Shown: piece after piece, positions 51,801-61,484 of the stretch
How positions within the stretch are numbered: position 1 is the first letter of the stretch
How the letters are laid out: every line of letters starts with the position of its first letter
Assembly (NCBI GenBank): GCA_949358305.1
Contig: OX442314.1
Span: 16,113,060-16,177,059 of the forward strand
DNA: 64,000 bases
Direction of reading: 5' to 3'
Source: Strigamia acuminata
Lineage: Eukaryota; Arthropoda; Chilopoda; Geophilomorpha; Linotaeniidae
Translations under genes and position numbers: made by a program
Notes under the pieces: generated by a model
The model's input: the letters and a program-made list of their open reading frames with translations, nothing else
Databases searched by the model: none
Told to the model about the DNA's origin: nothing

Positions 51801-53731
51801 TTGCTCAAACCGTAACTGAAACTGCAGGGACCAAACTTTAGATATTTGAATGTATTAACTTTTCTGAAAGCATTTATTTGAATTTGATATTTTTGAATTA
51901 TAAAAATATAACTTTTTTTATAACCAGATTTGTGTGTTTTGTACGATATATTTGTTTAAATCAAATGCGTTGCTATATTTTTTGAATTGTCATTGATTTT
52001 TGATAGTTTATTTTGATGTAACTTAACTATCAAAAAGAATTAAAATATTTACAAAATTGTCTCACTGTGCAAGTTGTAATTAGTCTGGATTGCGCTTCGT
52101 TCAAATTATAAATTTTGTTCCGAAAAATGGAAATATGAAAAATATAAATATATTTTTTTAAAAAAAAAAGATTTCATAAGGAAAAATTAATTTTCACGAA
52201 GTTTTTGTTATTAATTTGCGATGCTATCACGAATCGTGACGTCTTGCACGCCATGGCCTGATAACCCAATCCTTTCCTCCTCCACACTCAGTGGCTTGGG
52301 TGTTTGCGATTAGAAATTTAGAAAAGGTGGTATGAAATGAGCGGCATTTTTTTTCCATCGCTTTAAAAACAAATTATAATTTTAATTCTAAACACGAACA
52401 AAATTATATTATGATAATATAGTATTATATTTAAATTGCCAAAATTAAGAAATAATTTTATAATAAAAGCATTATTAAAGAGTTAACCGTTACTTTTCGT
52501 TTTTCACATTTTAACTTTTAGTGTTCGCTCAGCGAAACGAAGGCGTCCTTCCTTCTGTTGATTTCCAGGTAAGGTTGTTTCTCGGTAAGCTATCAATCTA
52601 TTTAAAATTACGAGCCGATGGGAGTAAGTTTTGCTTGCAGTACTGAAATATAATAATGGTAGATCAAGCACTAACAAATTATGATCGATCTGCTACAATT
52701 AAAATTAATAATTCTTTAACCCGCAGTTTATACGATTATACCCTGAACGCACATGTTTCAATGCCCTTTTTCTTCAAATTTAAATACCCCAATGCCGAAA
52801 ACCCCATCTTAGTTTAACGCATTCCACGTATTTTTGGTTTAAAAATTTGTATAACTGATTAGAAAGCATTATTAGTGTTGATTACGATTTCACCCGGCGA
52901 ATTGAGTCTGGCGATTGTCTAACATTTTTTTCCTCATTGCAGGGAATGGGATTGGCAAGATAAATTACTTTACTATCTATTAAAGGTAGATTTCAGTTTT
53001 TTTAAATCTGCACTATTGAAAAATTATTAATTTGTTTGTGACATCTGTTCATCTATTGAATTGTGCCAACAAAACTATTGCATAAGTTTTACTGACGGAA
53101 AGTTTTAAATTTGACATCATTCAATGTGTGTTGAGATATATAAAAAAAAATCATTGAAATTTAAGTAAAAAGGTTTGCTACGTTGTATTTAAAAATATAT
53201 CAAGCGATTAATACGCGTCAATATATTGATTATGATATCAAAAGTGAATATAAAACCAACTACACCTTGAACTTGCTGTTAAACTTAGTTTTATTACGAC
53301 TGCAGTGCGAATTAAAATAAATTCTGTACAACAAAATAAGAAGAAAGTCGATTGGTTGAAATTTTAGAAATTAATCGTTTTTATTATTTATTTTGGGTAA
53401 ACAATTTTTTTCCTGATCAAAGTTTACATTGAATCGTCTAAAAAATTCGCAATAAAGTATTAGTCATACAATTATGGAATGAAAAAGTCTGTTGAAATGA
53501 CATGTGATTAAATGGAAAATGTGAATATTGAATTTATGAGCAGCAGGATGGGGGCAAAATTCACTTTATATTGTATGGTATTAATGGATTTCGTTTATTT
53601 TTTGTAGATCAGATCTCGTTTCAAATGAATCTCTCTTGTTAAGATGGAGACGACTAGATGCCTATGATGGAGATAGTACTTAGTGGCTTCGAAAACTATT
53701 TTTCCTGTCGATATTTCATCTTATTTCCACG
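51801..53731. other. Intergenic sequence and probable LPGAT1 5'UTR exons
   Basis: A purine/pyrimidine-mixed block near 52522-52570 ends in TTTCCAG|GTAAGG, and two acceptor-like sites (before 52943 and 53609) follow, suggesting a spliced LPGAT1 leader. No other coding is seen. Confidence 0.35.
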
Positions 53732-55388
53732 ATGGAAGAGCATATAAATGTTTACAAACGATTCGTGCGCCCCATTCTTCGCGTATTATTTGTGACGGCC
53801 AATAATATTTACTGTATCCCCACGTACCTGGTGTGGCTAATAATTCTGCTGCCACTGCTGGTGTTCGACCCCAACTTATTTTGGAAAGTAGAGGGAAAAC
53901 TATTCAAATGGTTACTTGCCATGGTTGCAGCATGGGTTTGGACGGCGGGCTATATAAGTAAGTTTATAATGACAAAAAGTGTTTTCTTTGATTACAACTA
54001 AAACGTTTAATTTGTTTGTTTCAGTCGAGGAGGTTGGCGAAGATATTTCTTCGTGTTACAATCAAGAATGCTTGATATTAGTGAATCATCAATCAACTGG
54101 TGATGTGCCAGTACTCATGTATTGCTTCCAAAACAAAGGGAATATCGTCTCCGATATGATGTGGCTAATGGAGCGGTTCTTCAAGTATACCAATTTTGGT
54201 ATTGTCGCTTACTGCCATGGAGACTTTTTCATTAAATCGGTGAGATGTGGTGGAGAAATTAAATTCTTTACAGTATCATTACAATTATTTGATTGTTTTT
54301 AGGGTAAAGACGTAAGACAAACTGAATTGGACAAATTACAGCGGCATCTTCTTCAAGTTTACAGTCGAAGAAGGCGGAAATGGTTGGTGTTATTTCCCGA
54401 AGGAGGTTTTTTGCGAAAGCGCAAAGCAACGAGTCAGAAGTACGTTATTTAAAGTCGCGAAATAAATTTGGATTAAAAATGTGAAATTTTCGTTGAATTT
54501 AGATATGCCAGGGCAAATAATTTGCCAGATCTCGAAAATGTTTCCCTGCCTCGGTTGGGAGCGATGCATACCATTATCACGACGTTGAATCCTATCATTA
54601 CGCATGCCCAGAGCAATCATTCACATGATAATAGCCATCATATAGGGAATAATGGGAATCAAGCCACACTTAATAATCACACGCATGCTACAGTTGGTGA
54701 GTGAATCGAAGAAACTCGCGTAAATTATCACAAAATCAAATTGAGTCTTTAAAAATCCTTGAAGTTTACACAGAGGTCATCCATTATCACTGTTGCACTT
54801 AGTTTGTGGACCCGAAACGGATGATGACCTTAAATAATTCGGTGCAATTTGATCTAGTGATTGAAATACTAATACAACATTTGAGATGATAAGTTTTTGA
54901 ATTAATATTGTTTTGTTTATGTTTCAGAGGAAATGTCTAAAAAGGGAGAACCGATCAAGTGGATTATTGACATTACAATAGGTTATTCAGACAAAGATCC
55001 GCTAGGGTTGCCAACAATATGCACCGGGAAAAGACCACCGTGTAAAACGGTTTTACATTTTCGCAGATATCCCATCGAGGAAGTAAGTGAATTTGATTTT
55101 GCGAGAGATTTGTATTGATTCGATTGTGATTGGTTGCAGCTACCAAGAGAATTGAATGCGATGACTAAATGGTTATACGATCGTTGGATAGAAAAGGAAC
55201 ACATGTTAAATGAATATTACGAAACTGGCAAGTTTCCTGAAGTGCCGTCCCGTCACAGTAAACCGTTATCTTCACCTCGGACGCTAGTTTTGGACAACAC
55301 GTGGCTTGTGCTGTTGCACGTTTTTTTCATTGCGTCCACTGCATTTCATTACTACTTAATTACTAGTATTTTGGCGCATGTTTGGTAA
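53732..55388 (+). CDS. LPGAT1: Acyl-CoA:lysophosphatidylglycerol acyltransferase 1
   Basis: An ER membrane acyltransferase of the PlsC/LPLAT superfamily that re-acylates lysophosphatidylglycerol and related lysolipids. Six exons join in phase: 53732-53957, 54025-54239, 54303-54439, 54503-54696, 54928-55082 and 55140-55388, for 391 residues. It has an N-terminal membrane segment (VWLIILLPLLVF), motif I NHQSTGD (the HxxxxD acyltransferase signature), WLMERFFKYTNFGIV, HGDFFIKSGK, motif III FPEGGFLRKRK, and a C-terminal hydrophobic stretch. The FFKYTNFGIV and FPEGGFLRKR segments match human LPGAT1 nearly word for word. A His/Asn-rich stretch (AQSNHSHDNSHHIGNNGNQ) sits where the human protein has a short variable linker. 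The 5'UTR is probably spliced, since there is a candidate non-coding exon near 52.5 kb. AATAAA signals lie at 55814 and 55822. Confidence 0.95.
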
Positions 55389-56073
55389 TTCCAAGAGGAC
55401 GGGCATGTGAATGTGATCTGTGTTTTGTTTTATTCCATCACCGGGATTGAAAGAGCATTTTTTAATTTTTAAATAATGGATTGTGATAGAAGTGGATCGG
55501 TAGTCATTGGAAAAGTTGGACAAGGATCGTTATTTATTTAATTTAATTAAAGAAAGAAAGAAATCAGGATTATTTAAAGTATTAATTTTTGGAATCGTTT
55601 TTAGTTAAGTTAATGTGTAATAATTTTCAAAAGGCCATTGATCATTTTGTGATTTAAGTTCCATTTTATACGTTAAGTTCTAATTTCAATAACGTTGAGT
55701 TTCTCAATTAAACAGCTATTTGTAAGGATAAAATTGACAATTATGCGACTGCAAAATGAATATTCTTCAATTAATGCACCCTAGATCAAGTATATATCAT
55801 ATGATTAGAAACGAATAAAGAAATAAAAGATGAAACGGATAAACGGTACAATTTTTTCAACAACATTGCCAAAGTTGCGTGAAATACAATTCAATAACAC
55901 GATTTATCGTAAAGAATTGATTTATTTTTTTAAGATGGGACACGACAGCGTGTATTTGTGCTATCTGCTATAGTCGTTATAAAAAAGTGACATGATGTGC
56001 CATCTAGTAGTAAGTATCGCAATCATTACTCAGTTTGATACTCCCAACATCGATGCGTGTTGCTTTTTGAGTT
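55389..56073. other. LPGAT1 3'UTR and ENOPH1 promoter
   Basis: AATAAA signals at 55814 and 55822, then the CTCF-like motif. No gene. Confidence 0.6.
55997..56010 (-). promoter_or_regulatory. CTCF-like motif between LPGAT1 and ENOPH1
   Basis: On the minus strand CTACTAGATGGCAC carries the AGATGGC core with matching flanks, 64 bp before the ENOPH1 start codon. Confidence 0.4.
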
Positions 56074-57069
56074 ATGTCAGCAATTTCCATAAACGAGTCG
56101 TGCAAAGTCATTTTGTTGGACATCGAAGGAACCACGACATCAATTAGTTTTGTCAAAGTAATGCGTTTACCATTGATTTTTGAATTAATGTTTTATATGT
56201 GCACGATATTCAAATTTCAGGAAACACTATTTCCATTTGTTCGTCAACATTTAGTCCAATACATTAATTTGCGGTGGTACGAGTCAGAAGTTCAAAATGA
56301 TATTGAGGCCTTACGAAAACAGTCGAAAGATGATTTATTGCGAAATGTGCCCACTGTGCCCATCCCAGCTCAAGGAGATATTAATGAAATTAAAACAGCT
56401 GTGCTAGAAAATGTGTTGCTCCAAATGGATTCTGACCGAAAAACAACGGCTTTAAAACAACTCCAAGGCCATATTTGGAGACACGGCTATTCGGATGGAA
56501 AGCTAAGTGGACAGTAAGCTTAATTTTCGTTACAAAACAGGCTGTGGTAATTATATTTTGCACCTGTTTTGTCTTTTAGCGTGTACGACGATGTGCCACC
56601 AGCTTTCACCGAGTGGAATAGAAATGGTAAAAAGATATGCATTTATTCTTCTGGAAGTGTTGAAGCGCAAAAGTTATTGTTCGGCTATTCAAAACATGGC
56701 AATTTATTAAAGGTAATTTATTCTTTTAAAGTGTAACGCATTAAGCAATATTTGTAACAATTTTAGTTTATTTTATACCACTTCGATACGAATACCGGTG
56801 CAAAAATAGAAACTGCTAGTTACCAAAATATAGCGAGTAAACTGCAATGCGAGCCAGAGGAAATCACATTTCTCACTGACATACCAAGAGGTGAACAATT
56901 AAGCTCAAATGTCGTATTTTTTTTATTCTATTTATTTACAGAAGCTGAAGCCGCTAAGCAAAGTGGTATGACTGCTGTTTTAGTGGAACGAGAAGGAAAC
57001 ATTCCTTTATCATCAAAAGACAGAGAAAATTTCGCAGTTATAACATCCTTTACGCAAATTAGTTTGTAA
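56074..57069 (+). CDS. ENOPH1: Enolase-phosphatase E1 (methionine salvage)
   Basis: A bifunctional HAD-superfamily enzyme that enolises and dephosphorylates 2,3-diketo-5-methylthiopentyl-1-phosphate in the methionine salvage pathway. Exons are 56074-56157, 56221-56513, 56580-56712, 56767-56890 and 56942-57069, all with introns of 51-66 bp, for 253 residues against 261 in human. HAD motif I is LLDIEGTTTSI, motif II is IYSSGSVEAQKLLFG, and motif IV is FLTDIPREAEAA. The start ATG directly precedes the conserved CKVILLDIEG core. The gene ends 51 bp from the stop codon of the opposing DTD1 gene. Its only nearby AATAAA (57152) lies inside the last DTD1 intron, so the two mRNAs probably overlap at their 3' ends. 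Confidence 0.95.
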
Positions 57070-57097
57070 CTTATTCATATCAAAGTTTGTTAATGCT

Positions 57098-57103
57098 TTT
57101 ATT
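57098..57103 (-). terminator. DTD1 poly(A) signal
   Basis: AATAAA on the minus strand, about 20 nt past the DTD1 stop and inside the 51-bp gap to ENOPH1. Confidence 0.6.
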
Positions 57104-57120
57104 CCATTAAATTGTTTGAA

Positions 57121-57970
57121 TTAAGAGTTTGATTCTTCAGTCGCCTGAAATAATAAAATGTTAATTAATATTAAATTGAGTGAATTGCAGTTTAAGTTAG
57201 GTTGTGTACCTTGTTTCCACCGTGCTCCAAATTAATCGTTACAGGCCCATCGTTTTGTATATTTACTTGCATCATTGCTCCAAACTTACCATCTATACGC
57301 AGAAATATATTCTTAATAATAATTAAAAATTAAATCAACTATCCTAACCTTTAACTAAACCGGGCTGGTAAGCACTTCTCAATTTTTCTAAAAACTCGGC
57401 ATAAAATATTTTGGATTTGTCCGCCCCCATCGAGAGATGAAAATCGGGTTTATTTCCTTTAAGCGTGCAATACAGCGTGAACTAAGAAAATATCAATTTA
57501 ACTTAATGGTTAGTATATTGTTGTGTCTATTTTCACGTGATCACTCTCACACATACGTGAAAATAGCCAGTATGTTAAAAGTTTGAATTGAATTTACCTG
57601 ACTAACGCAGAGAATCTCATAGTGCTTGTCTTTGACACTTACTGACCATCTTTTACCATTATCGTTCTCAAATAATTTAAGGTCGAGCAACTTTTTTACC
57701 CTACAAAATAAATAAAATAATTGTGTTTAAGGTTTTAATAAAATTAAATATATAGTTCACATGTAATCTGCATCTTTGCTCGTATCATCGCTGGAAATTC
57801 CAACTAAAATACACAATCCTCTGCCTATCGAACTAATTATTTCATCGTTTACTACAAAAAAATTAATGCAAAAATTAGATGAAAAGGTTTTTAAAAAAAG
57901 TATACAATTTTTACTACAGTACGGTACCCGAAACATTTGCTTTAATGACCCTTTGCACAACAATTCTCAT
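57121..57970 (-). CDS. DTD1: D-aminoacyl-tRNA deacylase 1
   Basis: A homodimeric proofreading enzyme that hydrolyses D-aminoacyl-tRNAs. On the minus strand the exons are 57970-57928, 57851-57761, 57700-57598, 57481-57349, 57292-57210 and 57144-57121, all in phase, for 158 residues. The start is MRIVVQRVIKANVS. The family hallmarks are present: SIGRGLCILVGIS, CVSQFTL (the SQFT motif), LKGNKPDFH, and NDGPVTINLE (the Gly-cisPro motif that screens chirality). The length matches the core enzyme; the long basic tail of vertebrate DTD1 is absent. A minus-strand AATAAA sits at 57103-57098, about 20 nt past the stop. It is divergent from the DIABLO homologue across 535 bp. Confidence 0.95.
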
Positions 57971-58505
57971 TTTTGTAACACCAGCAAAGCCGAGAGCAAA
58001 GCCGAATTTTAAAACGGTTACACAGAGGACGCTACTAAGTTAAAATATAAAGAAATTTCGAGAAATTTTTCAAAATAAAATTTCAAATATTACATGATGA
58101 CAGTTATTGAAAAACAAATATCATTTCTTCGTACAAAAGAAATTTAAAATAATAAATGTCTAAAAACGGTATGCAAGCCGCTAATAAACATTTAACACGG
58201 AGTATCGTCCTATCAACAGCTAAGCTTGCAACCAGATCGGTCGTGATCGGTCCTTAAAATTTGCTGTTGTAATATGGTGGTTACGTTTGAGATGTGTGGA
58301 ACGTTTGCACATAAAATTTGAGTAACTTTCTATTCAATTACAGCTTTAGATTGGCTTAGCGTTTCGCTAGAAAAATCGAAGTAGTAGGTTTTTGTTAGAA
58401 ACGAAATCCTTTTAAAATCTAACTTGAAAATTGGATCTGAATTTTTTTCTATCAGGAATTCGAAATTCAAAAAATAGTTCGCGTCGTCTGCTTCTGAAAT
58501 CAACT
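57971..58505. promoter_or_regulatory. Shared DTD1/DIABLO divergent promoter region
   Basis: 535 bp separate the two start codons, facing outward. No TATA box at a sensible distance is evident. One region may serve both genes. Confidence 0.5.
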
Positions 58506-59506
58506 ATGTCAGCGATGTTTTTTCAAAGTGTTAAGCGCTGGAATGCTTACGTCAGGCCATTTGTGCACGTTTCACGTTTATTTACCCCCAGAACAAACTT
58601 TCCTAAGTAATAAATTAGAATGCATTCGATTTTTGTTCGATTTAACTTGGATTCGTAAATCCCTTAGCTTGGCGACCCATGCAGGCATAAATATTCGAAA
58701 TGCCACTTTTATTGCTGGGATCGTCACTGCGAAGCAGAGTTTGACAAATGAAGAGGATAAATTGACATCCAAACTTAATTTGACCGTAAGTTTGCATTAA
58801 GAAAAGAAAAATATAAATGTTAACTTTGTTGATTTTTTGATTTTTAGTCAGCTGATCCGGACAGATTAACCTACAGTTTTCTTATTAAGCAAGCTGCCTC
58901 TCACACCGTTGATGCTGCCACAACTGTGTTGACCCAAACTGCAGTGGCCATTTTGGAGAATGAGAAGAAATACAGAGAGGTATTTGAATTGTATTTGAAT
59001 TTGAATGCAATTTGTAATATTTGTTATTGGATTTATTGAATTGATTACAGGAATTAAGAAAACTGATTAAACTGATGGATTATCACAGCGATGCAATTGG
59101 GCAAAACGAGTATGATGCATCTCTTTGGGATCAAATTGTCGCTCTTCGATCTGAATCTGAAACCATCAAGAAGAAGATTAACGTAGTTTTATTTTGTGTT
59201 TTTGATGTTTGTTCGTGAATTTATATATTTAGGTGTATATTATTTTTATATTAGGAAATGGACATATTTTTGCAGTCTGTTACGCAATTGATGAGTGCAG
59301 CTGCAGAAACAGCGTATCATGCAGATTGCGAATACGGCAGCATTGCGGCATCCGAACGTTTACAGTCTGTCACTAATGAATTGGATTTCAGCAAAAACAA
59401 GACCAAAGATCTCGAAAAGAGATATGTGGAATGTTACAGCAAAATAATTCGGGAGAGTGGAAATCAGAAAAACGAAGATGAAGTTGTGGAATTCCCTCCG
59501 AGTTAG
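58506..59506 (+). CDS. DIABLO: DIABLO/SMAC homologue, mitochondrial IAP-binding protein
   Basis: SMAC is imported into the mitochondrial intermembrane space, trimmed, and after release blocks inhibitor-of-apoptosis proteins. Exons are 58506-58606, 58668-58785, 58848-58979, 59051-59182 and 59255-59506, for 244 residues (human 239). Joining exon 1 to exon 2 over a 61-bp intron restores the frame exactly. Residues 1-33 (MSAMFFQSVKRWNAYVRPF and on) are basic and free of acidic residues, as in a mitochondrial presequence. The helical bundle aligns with SMAC: LIKQAASHTVDAATTVLTQT, ASLWDQIVALRSESETI and MSAAAETAYHADCEYGSIAA. An AVPI-like motif is not obvious; the candidates ATFI (residues 46-49) and AGIV (50-53) are discussed as a finding. 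An AATAAA lies at 59588. Confidence 0.88.
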
Positions 59507-59587
59507 AGAAAATGATGATTTTGTTTGTTTTGATTTTGTTATTATTATTTTGATTATTTTAAATTTTGTTTGATTTTTTTTTTTTAA

Positions 59588-59593
59588 AATAAA
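59588..59593 (+). terminator. DIABLO poly(A) signal
   Basis: AATAAA 82 nt past the stop codon, the only canonical hexamer close by. Confidence 0.6.
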
Positions 59594-59786
59594 TACCGTA
59601 CCGATTCCAAATTTTATTCTTTGTTACGCAAATGTTTTTATTTTATGTGTACGATGCTGAAGAGTTGTAAATAAAAAATTTCCATCGAATTATTAAGAGA
59701 AATTAATTAATATTCTTCGGGTTTTGAGAAGAAGCGGAGAAAAGAGAGTCGTAGTTAAGAGCTAACTACTTTAGTGATAATCACGG

Positions 59787-59800
59787 CAACAGATGGCGCT
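59787..59800 (+). promoter_or_regulatory. CTCF-like motif between DIABLO and the next gene
   Basis: CAACAGATGGCGCT contains the AGATGGCGC core typical of invertebrate CTCF sites, in the gap after the DIABLO poly(A) signal. Confidence 0.45.
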
Positions 59801-60000
59801 AAAGCACATTAGCGATTCTAGTTTATTTGTATCCTCCCACTTTTACACGCTAAAATATTAATAAACTTTATTCTTCTATACGATTCAACTTTTTCTATGA
59901 ATAAATTGAAACCGTAACGTTTAAATAATTTAATTTCAAACGAAACAATAAAATGTACTTGGACGAGGTAAAATATTCTCGACGAAAATAAATGTGAACA

Positions 60001-60160
60001 ACGAAAGGCGGAAGAGCCTCCCCGCCTTCAAAATCCATGATGGTGGCGTTAGTTATCTACAGTGGGTGAACGGGTAGTATGTGGATGAATTTTCTAGTTA
60101 TTTCAACACAAAGAACGTAATAAGATCATCGAAAATACAAATTAAAGCAGCTGAACAGTG
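60001..60160 (+). other. Likely 5'UTR exon of the unrecognised gene
   Basis: A GC-richer stretch with no long open frame ends in a good donor (CAGTG|GTAAGT at 60161) about 1.3 kb before the first coding exon. The transcription start is not defined. Confidence 0.4.
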
Positions 60161-61484
60161 GTAAGTAAAACCATACTTCGACGTTATATTTGGATTTAAT
60201 TGCAATATGAATCCAATTTAATGAACCCATTGGCAACACCAAATGAATAGAATATAGAAATATCAATTTTTTTGCTTGGAAACCGTTTTGGTAATACAAA
60301 TATTTTCAGGCACATAAATAGTACATGGGTAAACAATATTAGCTCAATGTGTAATTAGCCGCAAATTGGTCGGCCATAATAAGTGATGGTTCAAATTCAA
60401 AGTAAATGTACCAAACTGCAAATGATATAAGCCTAACTGGACACTAAGTCCCACGAACGACGCGGAAGCATAAGATCTAACTATTGATTAGCAATCTATT
60501 GACAATAGAATCAGATGTTTAGAAATACGCTACATCTGTTCTTGGTCCGATTTAATTATAATGATGATGATAATAATAATAAGAGCAGAAGTAAGTGTTA
60601 TATTTCGGGTAATGGTTGAAATAGGATTCAGCATTTTGTTAGAATAGATGAATGTAATTCCTAGTAAAATGGTATTTGTTTCGATTAAGAGGCACATAAT
60701 AGAGGGAATGGCAAAGAGAAAGCGAAGAAACAGAAACTAATAAAGTGGATTTCTAATTTATTGGGAATAAATAAAAGGCAGTATGGATTTGCTGTCGGAT
60801 GATGACAATTCAATAGTTATTTGTTTGTTTTTTTAAATGTTGGCTTTTTAAAACATCTAGCTGAATATTTAAGCTATTTATTGTTCTAAATTGACATTTG
60901 CTTGCTTGCAATGGTATTGATTTAAAGTGAGCTTAGGAATGAGAGAAATTATGCATGGAGTCGTGTTAAATTTTTATTTTTTGTTTCTTCAGATTTTTCG
61001 TAAATTTATAAATAATTGAATTAATATATACATATTTTTTTTTTAGAAAAAAAGAGAGTGCATTTTTTAAAAAAAAAGATCGTTGTTAGGCATTTCCGTC
61101 AAATACCATAAATGTAAAATGCAATTTACTCCTACCGGTACATTTTTTTTTTTGGGGGGGGGGGGCGACGTTTCGGAAAGAATTCTCAGGTGGGGACAGG
61201 AAATGGGAATCTTGTGTTTTTAGTGATTTAAAGTTGATTGTTTAGTATTTAAGTAAAATCTAAGCCTAAGTTTAAGTTTTTAATTGAAATCAACTGAAAT
61301 GTGCGTTAATTTCTTACAGACTTGGTCTAAAAATGGCACCAAAATTTGGTCTGTAAAACTTTTTATTTATTTATTTAATTTTGAGATATTCGTTTTACTA
61401 ATTTATGTTTTTGTTATTTTTTTTTCCGATGGAAATTTTTATTCTCGCGTTAGATTTTGGTGCTATTTATGTGTGGGTGTGATA

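Larger units (their letters stand above)
59594..61484. other. Intergenic region and leader of the unrecognised gene
   Basis: It holds the CTCF-like motif, the candidate 5'UTR exon, and a poly(T)/poly(G) junction at 61143-61165. No other gene is seen. Confidence 0.5.

Noticed and set aside
58528-58800. Reading DIABLO from 58528 in one unspliced frame
   Set aside because: It has no ATG start at its head, and the 61-bp intron model from ATG 58506 gives a better presequence and exact phase.
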